From positions 12,671,213-12,735,212 of the forward strand of contig NC_092574.1 of the NCBI RefSeq assembly GCF_037975245.1: 64,000 bases of DNA, read 5' to 3'. The notes under the pieces were generated by a model that did no database searches, was not told where the DNA came from, and worked only from the letters and a program-made list of their open reading frames with translations. This document shows, piece by piece, positions 22,977 through 33,601 of this stretch; position 1 is the first letter of the stretch, and the number at the start of each line of letters is the position of its first letter. The stretch is from Apostichopus japonicus. Taxonomy: Eukaryota; Echinodermata; Holothuroidea; Aspidochirotida; Stichopodidae. Both the position numbers and the translations under genes were made by a program.

Positions 22977-24594
22977 AGCTATATACAGGCTAATTATGGA
23001 TCTGAGGTCGATTTACCACCGTGGCAGGTTGATATTACGTAATCACAAAACTTTCCAAGCTATAGTGTGCTATAATTGGAGCCAATAAAGCAGATCTTTA
23101 ATATAACTCTACATGAATGTCGTTGTCTCTGATTAGTCAATGTATAGGCTTAGCTGATGGCGTATTTTCTATTTATAGTTTCTCCCCCTCTATATCACGC
23201 TCTTCTTTTGTATTAATCTTGTCTCTTTCCAACTTCCATATGCATTTGTAATGATACCTCATACTGTAAGAATAACCTGGATCTGATAGGCTTTAGAACA
23301 ATACAGCTATGTGTATATGCCTCTCATCATTTCGACTTACATGATGCGGTATTTGATAATCCGCCGCTCCAAAGTAATTCAAATTTCTGTATACTTCTTG
23401 TTGTATGTGGTACCGGTTTCGTGAATTCGTACACTACCATGCAGTTATACTGTAAAGTCTAATATGTGTATCTGTTGATTAAACTGTCAATCGTTAATTA
23501 ATAAATGTCTTGATCCCGGATGCTCAGTATGAAAGCAACTTGTAATCGGATTGTGGCAGTTTGCTCATCTTCTTACAGGGACCTTCATTTCGTGGACAAA
23601 CAGTGTTACAGTGTGTACGCTGATAACAATATAGTTTAGTAACAAATCGAAACAAGATTGAAACTTAGGCTTAGAGGTTCAAAGATCATCAATAGATACA
23701 ATAAACGTGTAAGGATAGCGATATGAGTTTGTGTATCGTTATACTTACCCAAGACACAGACTAAGTCAGTTTGGAAGTTCAGTGGGCACTTTACCTATAA
23801 ATGCTTCTGTGTAGTTTTGAACTAGGATGAAATTGGATGACTTTTCTTCACAAGTAAGTATTACCATTATGTGGAGACATTCTGAACTATAATAAGACAT
23901 ATATAGGAATACTACGCAGGTAGGTCTGAAGTAGATCGTTATCCAGGCTGAAATTGAATCCAAAAGTATTACGGTAAGAGTAACATTAAATACTTCAACG
24001 TACTTCGTGATACTAGAATATTGCATATCACTTTGAGCCACTGTAAGGTAAATTTGTCAAAAATGTTCAACCAAACCCAACAAGCATGCTTTCAACAAAA
24101 ATTGGCAACCTCATGCAGCCTTCGTAAGCTTTTCGTGTGATTATACGTTTTGTAAAGCCCAATTGAACCATTTCGTTAATCCTTCTCAGTAACGACTGTA
24201 AAAACAAACTTATCCTAACATACAACAGTTGTTTATGTATTCCTCATCATAACTGTTGTTCCCTTTTCCTTTGTTACCGTTAAGGGGGTGAGCTTGCATC
24301 TAGAGCGGCTGCTCCCTGGCATAGGGAGGGTGCTATACCTTATAAGGCAGAGCTGCAAGTTTCCACCGCATGAAAGTCGTGAGAGTAGATTACAGGAAGA
24401 CACAGAGCTCGGCAGACTCTACCTTTCTATAAAACCTGCGACTCTGAAATGTTTTGGAAATAAGCTATTGTTTTGCGGTTTCCTTATCGGTCCATCGACA
24501 TCTTCCACAAGTGTTTATTAATATGTTTTTCATTGTTTTAACTCCATAGATACAATTATAACATTCGAGTTAGCCTGTCCCGCCGCCTTTAATC
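22977..24594. other. Non-coding stretch upstream of the coiled-coil gene
   Basis: No recognised exon. It presumably includes the promoter and 5' UTR of the gene starting at 24595. An AG preceded by pyrimidines at about 24549 could be a 5' UTR splice acceptor, but this is not established. Confidence 0.4.
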
Positions 24595-25857
24595 ATGAAA
24601 AACGTGTTAACTAACGACCTTGGAGATCTCCGGAAAAGCAAAATGTCGGAGATGACGTCAGAGATTAGATGTCACAACCACGCCTACCAGGTATCACTTC
24701 AAAGACAACTTACCCATTGGCATAAAGAACAAGTCGTCGCCGTAAACAAGCTGAGTAAAATGCAACAAACGTCATTCCAGAAACTGATCAGAGTAGAAAA
24801 CGAAAAACGAAAGTTGCAAAGGCAGGCTCGCATTAAAAGACATAAAGATACACAGAGGAGATTGAGAGAGCAGGCGGGGAGAGATAGAGAGGACGCCATC
24901 AGAAGAAGTTTGGAATTAAACCTGACCATCAAAAGACAGACTCAAACGAGAGAGCGAGCTAACAGGATGGTATTTCCTCTAGGAGATATAGGAGGAGAAC
25001 CTTTGATGGAACAAGACGAATTAGACGAAGAGGAAACAAGAGACATATCCAAGGGTGAATATAAGGTAGTTTTTACACCCAGGTCGGAAGAAAGAGAAAC
25101 AGAGAGTGGACTCGGTTCGCCGATCGGACCTGCAAATCCTAATAATAGTTACAATGACTTGCCAAACAACGAATCGAGTCTAATTAGGTCAGTAGTTGAT
25201 GATGTCTTTGTAGCTAATCAAGAATCTATTCCTCGTTACACTAAACATGAGAGTACTATGTATCCACAGAAAGTAACCAAACTACCAGATATTAAATCCC
25301 ATGATACAGAAAAGCTTTCTCTTGGCTCACCAAGTCAACCTACGCAACTTCAAATGAAATCTACCGAAGTATTGCCGCCAATAACAACTTCGGCTCCGAA
25401 AGCAGAAAACTATAAACTGGATTCGCATATGACAGAAACAAAATCTTCCAAAAACGAGGACAATTTCAGAAGCAAAAGGAAAAAGGAACGTCAAGATCTT
25501 GTTGATGATATGCACAAATATCACATTGGAATAGCCAATCGGAGCTTTAAGATTCCGGAATATGATGCCCCGCTGGTGACGTCAGTAAAGAAATATCACA
25601 AGACAAGTGACGGAAGTTTCACGTCGACAGAGGTTTCCGTTCGGCCTGCCATGGAGGACTTCAAGTTACCATCAAGAAAACCCTATTACTTGGTCTCAAA
25701 GGCTCTCGTATGGGAGAAGCAACGAGAGGCAGACCGAGAGAGGAAAGTGAGGCAGTTTATAAACAGACAAAAAGAGATTGGTAAGAGAAACTTGTCAACT
25801 TTTAAAGAGTTCGACACTTTCGGCCAGCCAATGGGATACAAATGTAGTTTGGAGTAA
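24595..25857 (+). CDS. Uncharacterised charged coiled-coil protein, unspliced 420-aa form
   Basis: A single open frame of 420 codons, by far the longest uninterrupted ORF in the window. Residues about 30-125 are rich in K, R, E and Q with few helix breakers (QRQLTHWHKEQ, RRLREQAGRDREDAIRRSLE), as in a long helix or coiled coil. Residues about 135-270 are acidic to polar and probably disordered. The C-terminal part is again basic and charged (VWEKQREADRERKVRQF). No domain, signal peptide or membrane segment is seen, and I do not recognise the family. The first ATG is used as the start; an upstream coding exon cannot be excluded. An AATAAA overlaps the stop codon (25856-25861), so this form would end by polyadenylation inside an intron. 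Confidence 0.75.
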   Translation: MKNVLTNDLGDLRKSKMSEMTSEIRCHNHAYQVSLQRQLTHWHKEQVVAVNKLSKMQQTSFQKLIRVENEKRKLQRQARIKRHKDTQRRLREQAGRDREDAIRRSLELNLTIKRQTQTRERANRMVFPLGDIGGEPLMEQDELDEEETRDISKGEYKVVFTPRSEERETESGLGSPIGPANPNNSYNDLPNNESSLIRSVVDDVFVANQESIPRYTKHESTMYPQKVTKLPDIKSHDTEKLSLGSPSQPTQLQMKSTEVLPPITTSAPKAENYKLDSHMTETKSSKNEDNFRSKRKKERQDLVDDMHKYHIGIANRSFKIPEYDAPLVTSVKKYHKTSDGSFTSTEVSVRPAMEDFKLPSRKPYYLVSKALVWEKQREADRERKVRQFINRQKEIGKRNLSTFKEFDTFGQPMGYKCSLE

Positions 25858-26145
25858 TAAATATCAAAATTCAATACAACACCAGGCTGCTTTGTCAGAA
25901 TGATGGTATATTCTTCGTGCCCCCCCCCCCCCCAACAAACACACACTTGCTAAGAAAAACCTGCCGACCCACAAAGATTAGAACCGACGTCAAACATACC
26001 ACGTAATATACCAATATCATCACAGAGGTCTTGAATTTGCACACTTACTAGGAAACCTTAATGTTGGCAATTTTGTGACGGTATATACATAGATAGCATA
26101 ACGTTCTTATCTTTTCCTTATCCTTCTTTCTTCTCCAATTTACAG
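25781..26145 (+). other. Alternative intron of the coiled-coil gene
   Basis: The donor ATTG|GTAAGAG at 25780/25781 matches the consensus well. The acceptor at 26144-26145 follows a long pyrimidine tract (CTTATCCTTCTTTCTTCTCC). The 365-nt intron contains the 3' end and stop of the 420-aa form and a C homopolymer near 25920. Confidence 0.7.
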
Positions 26146-26507
26146 AGGACGAAGCGAACCAGACGACGGGGAGGGATGAGACCCCATCGACACCGGAACT
26201 GCCCTCAAATAGCTACCAACGGACCAGAAGGCAGAGCACCTACATTACTCTTAATGACTCAATCCATCATAAAGCCTTGTTGGGGGTCGTCGGTGACAAA
26301 GATGACCTGCGTAACTGTCGATATCTTAGAATCCAAGATAGCGGGAGAACTGAAAAACATCAGGAAGACAAAAGTGAAGATGGACTCAGTAGAACATTCT
26401 CACCTACTAAACTTAGACGAGAAAAACTGTCGAGTTGGGGAAAATTGTCATCCGTGAAGGCATCCCCGACAACAAAAGATCAATATTATTATGTGTCCAT
26501 GCTTTGA
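26146..26507 (+). CDS. Second exon of the coiled-coil gene (alternative 515-aa C-terminus)
   Basis: Splicing 25780 to 26146 joins ATT G to AG GAC and keeps the frame open for 120 further codons to a TGA at 26505-26507, giving 515 aa (1548 nt in all). The added tail begins EDEANQTTGRDETPSTPELP and is hydrophilic. It has several S/T-P sites and basic clusters (RTRRQS, KLRREKLSSWGK), like the rest of the protein. The reading frame is not the one in which an isolated ATG-initiated ORF would start, so this exon is easily missed. A distal AATAAA lies near 26786. Transcript data would decide which end is used. Confidence 0.65.
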
Positions 26508-27867
26508 TGAATACAGAACTAACGAAGTATAAATGTTTTTTAGGAAAGTCACCGATGCGTTCTGACTGCGAACATTCACCCGATTCTTCGTCATATAATT
26601 ACACACTTGTTACTTGTTTAGAGCATACGTATAAGTTAACACGTTTCGTAATCCCTGACGTATGACCTTTTAATAGAGGGCGCTCTATATGAATAAGTGT
26701 TACTAGCCGAGGATCTTGAACAATATTCATCTCGATACTAGACCATGTGTTACGTATGAAGGATAAATCAGACTAACAATATTTAAATAAATGTTGCGTA
26801 TTTCAATATCACACAAAGAAATAGACTCACGTATTACGTTGTACCGGCTAGATAAAATGATGACTTTACAGACTAGTCTACCCACCGCTTCATGTAGTGA
26901 TGTAGCACCTAGATCAGCTAAGTGTCACAGTGTTTCGATGGAAACTCACACCAAAAATGTCTTAAAGGCATTGAAGACTCGCTCAAAACCGCGTGCCGCG
27001 ATCTGAAAAAGTTAACTTTCTGTTGCTTGCAAGTGAAGTTTTGTTCGTGTCGCTACAAAATGCAAACAGTAACGAAACGTGATACCTTGTTATCTTTAGC
27101 TGTACACTAGTGTCTAATTACCGACGGTAGCAAGCTGTGTGTGCATGTATTTTCTGGGATCGATGGTGGTGTCTAACACTTCTGTTACACCTCATTCGAA
27201 ACTAGGTCAGATTACCGGCATTAGACGTTTCCTTTTTGCGCGAGTCTTCACACCAAAAATGGAAAGTATACCCATTAAATATGCTTACCTTATTAGATAA
27301 ACATGAATAAGTAAAAGAAAATTGTAATGGAAACTATGTTCTGTAACAAACGAACTGTAGACATATACCATTGGATCAGAGAGGTGACAATTGATGTCAT
27401 AACAAACATGCCCTAACGTCAGTTATGGGTTGCTTCATTTTCCCGGAGGATAAGGTTGCAATATTTACACAGAATAATTTTATTTCATTTCATTTACACC
27501 AGAGGGCTTCCATCTTGTCAAAACTTTATCATCTCAGCAGCTACATTAACAAATAACACACTAACATGCTAAGCAGATTACTGAATATACAAGATGACAC
27601 CACATGTTTGAAACACTCTATGATATCATTTATAGACATTTTCATCGATTATGTTATAGCAAAACAGGATGCCCGTCTTTAAAAAAAATGAGAATTTTAA
27701 GGCTGGACTCTCAGTAGTGACTCATTTTATTAATTTTGTTATTAATATGGATGGGTTTGCTTTCCTTTTCAATTGATCCAATACATTTGAAAGAAGTAGA
27801 AACTGACCATTTCCGAATAAAGAACGTATTGGATATTGTTTCTTGGACAATCCTTGCTTTCGGTGAC
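26508..27867. other. Non-coding stretch, 3' region of the coiled-coil gene
   Basis: Includes its likely 3' UTR to about 26800. Two overlapping small ORFs (26791-27110) have no support. I see no repeats with clear ends. Confidence 0.45.
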
Positions 27868-28044
27868 ACAAAGTTGACACGACCACATGTGCTATGGAGA
27901 CCAAATCCTCAACTTTTGTGATAACGTTTCCTGTAAACAACGGTATAAGAGAGTTGACTGATGATTTAATAAATATGTTGTAACGTTGCTGTTATGTATT
28001 TTTGTCTTTTCCCCTACCTCCCCCCCCCCAACCCCCTGTTGCAG

Positions 28045-28233
28045 TGTGGATACGAGGTATAAGGGAGGGCGCCCGACGGGTTTTGAACGTCGTTACTTAA
28101 GACAACAACATGACGAAACTCACGCTGAACCACCGATTGACGATCGTAGTCCAACCCCCCAAGGGCCCTTGTAAGGAACACGTTCCTCCGAACGACATGC
28201 ACAACTGCTTCAATTGGACAAGATTTTGCACAG
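28045..28233 (+). other. Candidate 5' exon, copy 1 (probably untranslated)
   Basis: It is bounded by a strong pyrimidine-tract acceptor (CTGTTGCAG) and a donor CACAG|GTAAAT, and is exactly 189 nt in both duplicate copies. All three frames contain a stop. One 43-codon frame ending QGPL is kept in both copies, while another frame is open in copy 1 but has a stop in copy 2. It is best read as a 5' UTR exon of the gene below, or the last exon of a neighbour. Confidence 0.4.
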
Positions 28234-28854
28234 GTAAATTCCAGTTACATACTGCAGGTTTAAATTTCATTAGATGTGCTGAACTAATTAAGTTTTTCCT
28301 GCCATACTACATAGAATGGAAGAAAAGAAATTTACTATTGAAAAAATATGGCTGTCATTTTCTCTAGCGATATGTGCAAATTAGTTCTGCCCATCCCATT
28401 CCCTATCCCATTCGCTTCCTTGTATGATTCTGTTACAAAGTTTACAAAGCAGCGTTCATAAGTTTCCGATTCTTTGTCCAACTGACCAATCCATTCCATT
28501 AAAGGGTTGGGGTACGTATTAGACATGTTTAGCTCGTACTAGAAGTGATATCCAAAACATCGGTTTAAATGCAACCATTTCAACTTATTTTATACCGGAC
28601 ACAGAAAATCCAAGTTAATCATAATATTAAACAGTCACGGATACTTTCGCAAATTGCTAATTATAAAAAGTCGACCATTTTTATTACGCAGTAGAACAAA
28701 TAATAAAGTTTACTAGCGCGTTTAAAAACTAATTTGTTTTTATTATCTATAGCTTCAACTTTGCATAGATGTACAGATAAACTATTTGGGTATGCTGCAA
28801 ATTTAATCAAGATATTCAATATATACCAGGAACAAAGAATACAAGTTTCAGTTT

Positions 28855-29128
28855 ATGAATTGGCTTCTCCCATCCACAAACAGGCTGAACGAAATATCAT
28901 CGTCAATCATGGTTAAACGTTTTATCTCCGTGGGTGTTCTTGCGCTGTCTCGGCGAATATTGGTCTTAACTTTGCTCACTCTAGAGATAATGCCGATTTC
29001 GTCAAAGATATTACCGACTGTTCGGCGTTATCGTTCCTCTTCGACATACGGCCGGTTTCTTGTTCCACGCGATATTCTGCAAACCGTGATAAGAAATCGA
29101 ACAGATAGTGACGTTGAATGTGGAAACG
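28855..29128 (+). CDS. Cysteine-rich protein gene, copy 1, coding exon 1
   Basis: Starts at the ATG following TTTCAG (possible acceptor at 28851) and ends GGAAACG|GTGAGC, phase 1. It encodes 91 residues. A second in-frame Met at residue 19 (MVKRF) is followed by a hydrophobic stretch, VGVLALSRRILVLTLLTLEI. This could be a signal peptide or signal anchor, although two arginines interrupt it. RRYR at about residue 60 is a possible furin-type site. The exon joins in frame to 30064-30800. Confidence 0.65.
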
Positions 29129-30063
29129 GTGAGCTTTTCTTTATATTTTGATAAGTTTTTCCAAAAGATGTACGTGACATATTTTGCCTCACTCTAGAGA
29201 TCAATCGTGAAGCTATAACCACTTCGAAATAATTTGTGAATCTTAAGGCTGGAACTCGAAAGAGATACTCTGTTCAATGAAAAAAAATGACCAGGGCAAA
29301 TGAATATATATATGTACTTGAAATTTTAACTGAGTTATATATGTCCGTCAATATATAGTTTTAATAAAATATTGAATATTAAATACCCAAATTAATAAAT
29401 TAAATACTAAATTAATTTTAAGATGTATATAGATAGTTTTTTTTAATAGCTAACTTTACAATGAACAAAAATGTGTAGCCAGTATAGGCGTTAGAATCTT
29501 ACACAAGCTTCGTGTTTCCGCAGACATATATACACCGATACAGTGGACAAGACATTAGTAAAGCGGTGTGATTCCAAGTTTGTGGTGACATGACAGTTCT
29601 TGCATTAATTAATCGTGAAAGATTTTCAACATTTGTGTCTTTCATTTTCCTTTGGAGGTATTTTATTGTATCAAAACCTAACCACTTGAAGTTCTTGGTG
29701 GCTGTTAGGAAATGCACATACATATCCTAATAACGGTATGGGATGTGGTCATGTAATCTTGCGACTTAATCGTATTTTATCTCTTTTTTTGGGGGGGGGG
29801 GTGGGGAAGAACGGGAAAATGAACTGAAGTATTTTTTTGACTTCGTTGCTGCTTAACGTGATAAATGAAATTGAAAGACTCTCCTGATTACATTTCCTCT
29901 CTCTGCCTTCCTTTCACTCTTTCCTAATTTTATGGTATAGGTGGGGGTGGAAGGTGGGGGAGGGGATGGAGGGAGGGAGGGGTATGCCTCTCACACCATG
30001 GATCCTCACCTGCTATTTATATTTGATCTCTCTAACTCCTGATTTTATGGCTGTTTAAAACAG
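29129..30063 (+). other. Intron of the cysteine-rich gene, copy 1
   Basis: A GT-AG intron of 935 nt. It contains a diverged copy of the dispersed repeat body (29168-29330), AT-rich sequence, and a strongly G-rich block at about 29940-29985, some 80 nt before the acceptor. A minus-strand ORF at 29499-29723 is intronic and its differences between copies are all amino-acid-changing, so it is not a gene. Confidence 0.65.
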
Positions 30064-30800
30064 ACGTCAGCCTGTTACTTCCAGAGTCCCTACCATCAGC
30101 AGATTACGACCAATCTCGTTACGGGGAAATGCACGTAGGATATGGAACTATCGAAGAACTGGATTTGGACTATCTACCATGTGATTTGAAAAACCGGTTA
30201 GAAACGACTTACCAAAGTCTGTTTTTTATCATCCCTTACCGGAGCAGTGGACATTCAGGATTACTCATACTTGCGGAGATGACAGATGCAAAGAACCGTT
30301 TACCGTCACCGTTAACGACGAACGATAAGTATCGATTTGTCGTAGATACCATCGACGAAGACGGAGAGAGTGTAACGTTACGTGTAGGTGAGGACAGCTT
30401 GACGCTAGAAGCATCCAAGAACGTTTCTTGTCAAACAGACGAGGACGAAGTTGGGGACGATTTCGATCAACTTACCGGTGAAAGCCTGGACATGACCTGC
30501 TATCCAGAAAGATTTGATTGGGGATGTGGTTCAGTCCTGGGTTGGGATACAGGTTATTGTAAGTCCATCAAAGAAAATCTGTGTGAGATTCAACGATATA
30601 ACGGTGACGTCTGCATAGATGTTACTACTAGCCGTTCCATCAGGTGTGCGGCATCTACGTTGAAAATCACATCTATGAATGGTGTTTTTCGTGAAATTCT
30701 TCCTGGATTGTTTGATACACTCCCATCGGAAAGTATTGAGACAGAATGGATTGATAGAGATCACGGTGTAAATATTAAATATCCTTGTCTGTCTCATTAG
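30064..30800 (+). CDS. Cysteine-rich protein gene, copy 1, coding exon 2
   Basis: The acceptor TTAAAACAG is at 30055-30063. Joined to exon 1 (AAC G + AC GTC) it reads NDVSLLLPESLPSADYDQSRYGEMHVGYG and onward to TAG, giving a 336-aa protein. This exon alone gives 245 codons. The body has an acidic middle (QTDEDEVGDDF). A C-terminal cluster with regularly spaced cysteines (MTCYPERFDWGCGS, GYCKS, NLCEI, DVCID, IRCAA, YPCLSH) suggests a disulfide-bonded extracellular domain. I do not recognise the family. With the N-terminal hydrophobic stretch it is probably secreted, perhaps cleaved at RRYR; this is inference. AATAAA near 31410 could be the poly(A) signal. Confidence 0.75.
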
Positions 30801-31960
30801 ATTGAGATTAGACTGAGAATTTTAACATTATACATCATTTATATGTCGATGAAATGACACTAGTGAGCATTTCACTATGTGTTTATTCTATATATATACC
30901 CAACTATAAGTACAGTTTAAATATGTATTTATTCCATAAAACCAATATCTGATATACATAACCTCTATACCAAGTATATGTTTAGTCAATGTATTCTATT
31001 ACTTAGTTCAACTTCATGATGAAGGTGTCATACTCAGGTTTTCCTTAGAGCTGAAGGACTGAGGGGGGGGGGGGTTATTACTAACACGAAATCGTTTTTT
31101 TTTTTAATGTTTGTTTGTAAGGTGGCGGGATAAGGACTGAAATGGTTACCAAATGTACTGACAGATATATTATGGGGATATTAAGACAATTTCCATGGCC
31201 ATGGATGGGTTCTAGATAGGACCAAGGGGCACATATATAGCTTTATTGACACAAGCGACCAGTATGAGATTTTCAATTGTAACCCGAAAGAGAGAAGATC
31301 TTCAAACATTTCATCACGTGACCCAAGTCTTTTCATGAACGACATTGGAAACATTTCGATGATTTCTCTCACAATTTGTACTTGTCCCGATTCCCGTCTG
31401 CCCTTCCTTCCAATAAAACACATGTTATTGATTAATTATGCCACTAATAACAAATGATTAACTGCAGCAGAAGACGAAAACATTAGGTATATGTTTGAAT
31501 ACGTTTATTTTATTAATAAAGAGCTACATTTAATATGAATTAACTGGTCAGATCTTCAATTTCAATGTATTAATTTACCAAGTCAATTACAAGCACCACA
31601 ACGGATGTGACAGAAAGGGGGAATATACTCAAGCAATAATTTACTCGATCATTGTGTTGATTTTTTCCTTACGCTTCCAGGATAATTCTTCAATAAAATT
31701 TACTTTACAGATCGCAAAATATAGATATATCACCATTTTATACCAATATATTTGTAATCATATAGCAGCATTGTTCAAAGATCCATCTCCAAGACACAGA
31801 TCGATAAAGGGTCATTACCTAACCCGCCCTCCTCCCCATCCCAATCGCTTATACAGATTCTCCAGGCCCACCAATCCGAATTCCTTACTGTTCCCCTACA
31901 CGTAAAATGAAATTAACAATGGGTTGGATTAGTTTAACGCCATTTTCTACGTTCGGACAT
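30801..31960 (+). other. 3' flank of the cysteine-rich gene, copy 1
   Basis: Likely 3' UTR to about 31430. It contains a G homopolymer near 31060 and AT-rich sequence. No further gene is seen; a minus-strand ORF at 31181-31423 is shared with the other copy only because the DNA is duplicated. Confidence 0.5.
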
Positions 31961-32335
31961 GTAGTATTCAATTTACTGCATTTAAGTTGTTTGTCAATGT
32001 AGCTACCAGACTGTTGTTTCATGGTTCAACTTGGCCTTTGCTTCATTAGGTCAAGGGGAGGAAAACACTCCAGTCTTTTGACTGCTGTTATCATCAAAAG
32101 AAGTTGTCAAAAGCCATTTAATAACTGTAATCAGTGGCAATGAACAGCCCTCCACTGAAGCTAAAAAATATTGGTAAGTTACAGAATATGGTTTGAGATA
32201 AGTTTGGAGACATCCAACATTTTGTAAGTTGTATCTGTCTTGTGTTTTTTGCTAATTACTCTGGGATATTTAGTCATTTCCCTTCAGTGGATCTGTTCTC
32301 AGCTTGACTTTTTGCCTTTAAGTAATACTACACAG
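31961..32335. repeat. Dispersed repeat between the duplicated units
   Basis: This spacer (TTACTGCATTTAAGTTGTTTGTCAATG onward to CTTTTTGCCTTTAAGTAATACT) is the reverse complement of about 39905-40287, with high identity. It separates the two 4.1-kb units and is absent upstream of copy 1 and downstream of copy 2. Confidence 0.9.
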
Positions 32336-32516
32336 AGTTGACACGACCACAGTGCTATGGAGACCAAATCCTCAACTTTTGTGATAACGTTTTCTGTATA
32401 CAATTGTATAAGAGAGTATGGTGACTGATGATTTAATAAATATGTCGTAACGTTGCTGTTATGTATTTTTGTCTTTTCCCCTACCTCCCCCCCCCCCGCC
32501 CAATCCCCTGTTGCAG

Positions 32517-32705
32517 TGTGGATACGAGGTACAAGGGAGGGCGCCCGACGGGTTTTGAACGTCGTTACTTAAGACAACAACATGACGAAACTCACGCTGA
32601 ACCACCGATTGACGATCGGAGTCTAACCCCCCAAGGGCCCTTGTAAGGAACACGTTCCTCCGAACGACATGCACAACTGCTTCAATTGGACAAGATTTTG
32701 CACAG
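32517..32705 (+). other. Candidate 5' exon, copy 2
   Basis: Same 189-nt length, acceptor (CCTGTTGCAG) and donor (CACAG|GTAAAT) as 28045-28233. The MTKL frame is closed by a stop here, which argues that it is not translated in that frame. Confidence 0.4.
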
Positions 32706-33327
32706 GTAAATTCCAGCTATATACTGCTTGTTTAACTTTCATTAGATGTGCTGAACTAAGTAAGTTTTTCCTGCCATACTACATAGAATAGAAGAAAAGA
32801 AATTTACTATTGACAAAATATGGCTGTCATTTTCTCTAGCGATATGTGCAAATTAGTTCTGCCCATCCCATTCCTCATCCCATTCGCTTCCTTGTATGAT
32901 TCTGTTACCAAGTTTACAAAGCAGCGTTCATAAGTTTCCGATTCTTTGTCCAAATGACCAATCCATTCCATTAAAGGGTTAGGGTACGTATTAGGCATGT
33001 TGAGCTCGTACTAGAAGTGATATCCAAAACATCGGTTTAAATGGCAACCATTTCAACTTATTTTATACCGGACACAGAAAATCCAAGTTAATCATAATAT
33101 TAAACAGTCACGGATACTTTCGCAAATTGCTAATTATAAAAAGTCGACCATTTTTATTACGCAGTAGAACAATTAATAAAGTTTACTAGCGCGTTTAAAA
33201 GCTAATTTGTTTTTATTATCTATAGCTTCAACTTTGCATAGATGTACAGATGAACTATTTGGGTATGCTGCAAATTTAATCAAGATATTCAATATATACC
33301 AGGAACAAAGAATACAAGTTTCAGTTT

Positions 33328-33601
33328 ATGAATTGGCTTCTCCCATCCACAAATAGGCTGAACGAAATATCTTCGTCGATCATGGTTAAACGTTTTACCT
33401 CCGTGACCATTCTCGCGCTGTCTCGGCGAATATTGGTCTTAAGTTTGCTCACTCTAGAGATAATGCCGATTTCGCCAAAGATATTACCAACTGTTCGGCG
33501 TTATCGTACCTCTTCGACATACGGCAGGTTTCTTGTTCCACGCGATTTTCTGCAAACCGTGATAAGAAATCGAACAGATAGTGACGTTGAATGTGGAAAC
33601 G
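33328..33601 (+). CDS. Cysteine-rich protein gene, copy 2, coding exon 1
   Basis: Same start, length (274 nt) and donor (GGAAACG|GTGAGC) as copy 1. Seven residues of 91 differ from copy 1, most of them in or near the hydrophobic stretch and the RRYR region (for example FTSVTILAL against FISVGVLAL). All splice signals are intact, so the copy looks functional. Confidence 0.65.

Larger units (their letters stand above)
27868..31960 (+). repeat. Segmental duplication, copy 1 (about 4.1 kb)
   Basis: The segment from TGACACGACCACA(TG)TGCTATGG to GCCATTTTCTACGTTCGGA is repeated in direct orientation at 32340-36413, with small indels and scattered substitutions. Both copies hold the same exon set, the same intronic repeat body and the same downstream tracts. 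Confidence 0.97.

Noticed and set aside
26791-27110. Two overlapping plus-strand ORFs of 62-71 codons
   Set aside because: No domain, overlapping frames, no splice evidence; probably flank of the coiled-coil gene.
29499-29723. Minus-strand ORF, present in both duplicate units (also 33969-34193)
   Set aside because: Its presence in both copies is explained by the DNA duplication. All differences change amino acids, and it lies within an intron.
31181-31423. Minus-strand 80-codon ORF shared with 35699-35893
   Set aside because: Kept only because of the recent duplication and shortened in copy 2. No domain or splice evidence.
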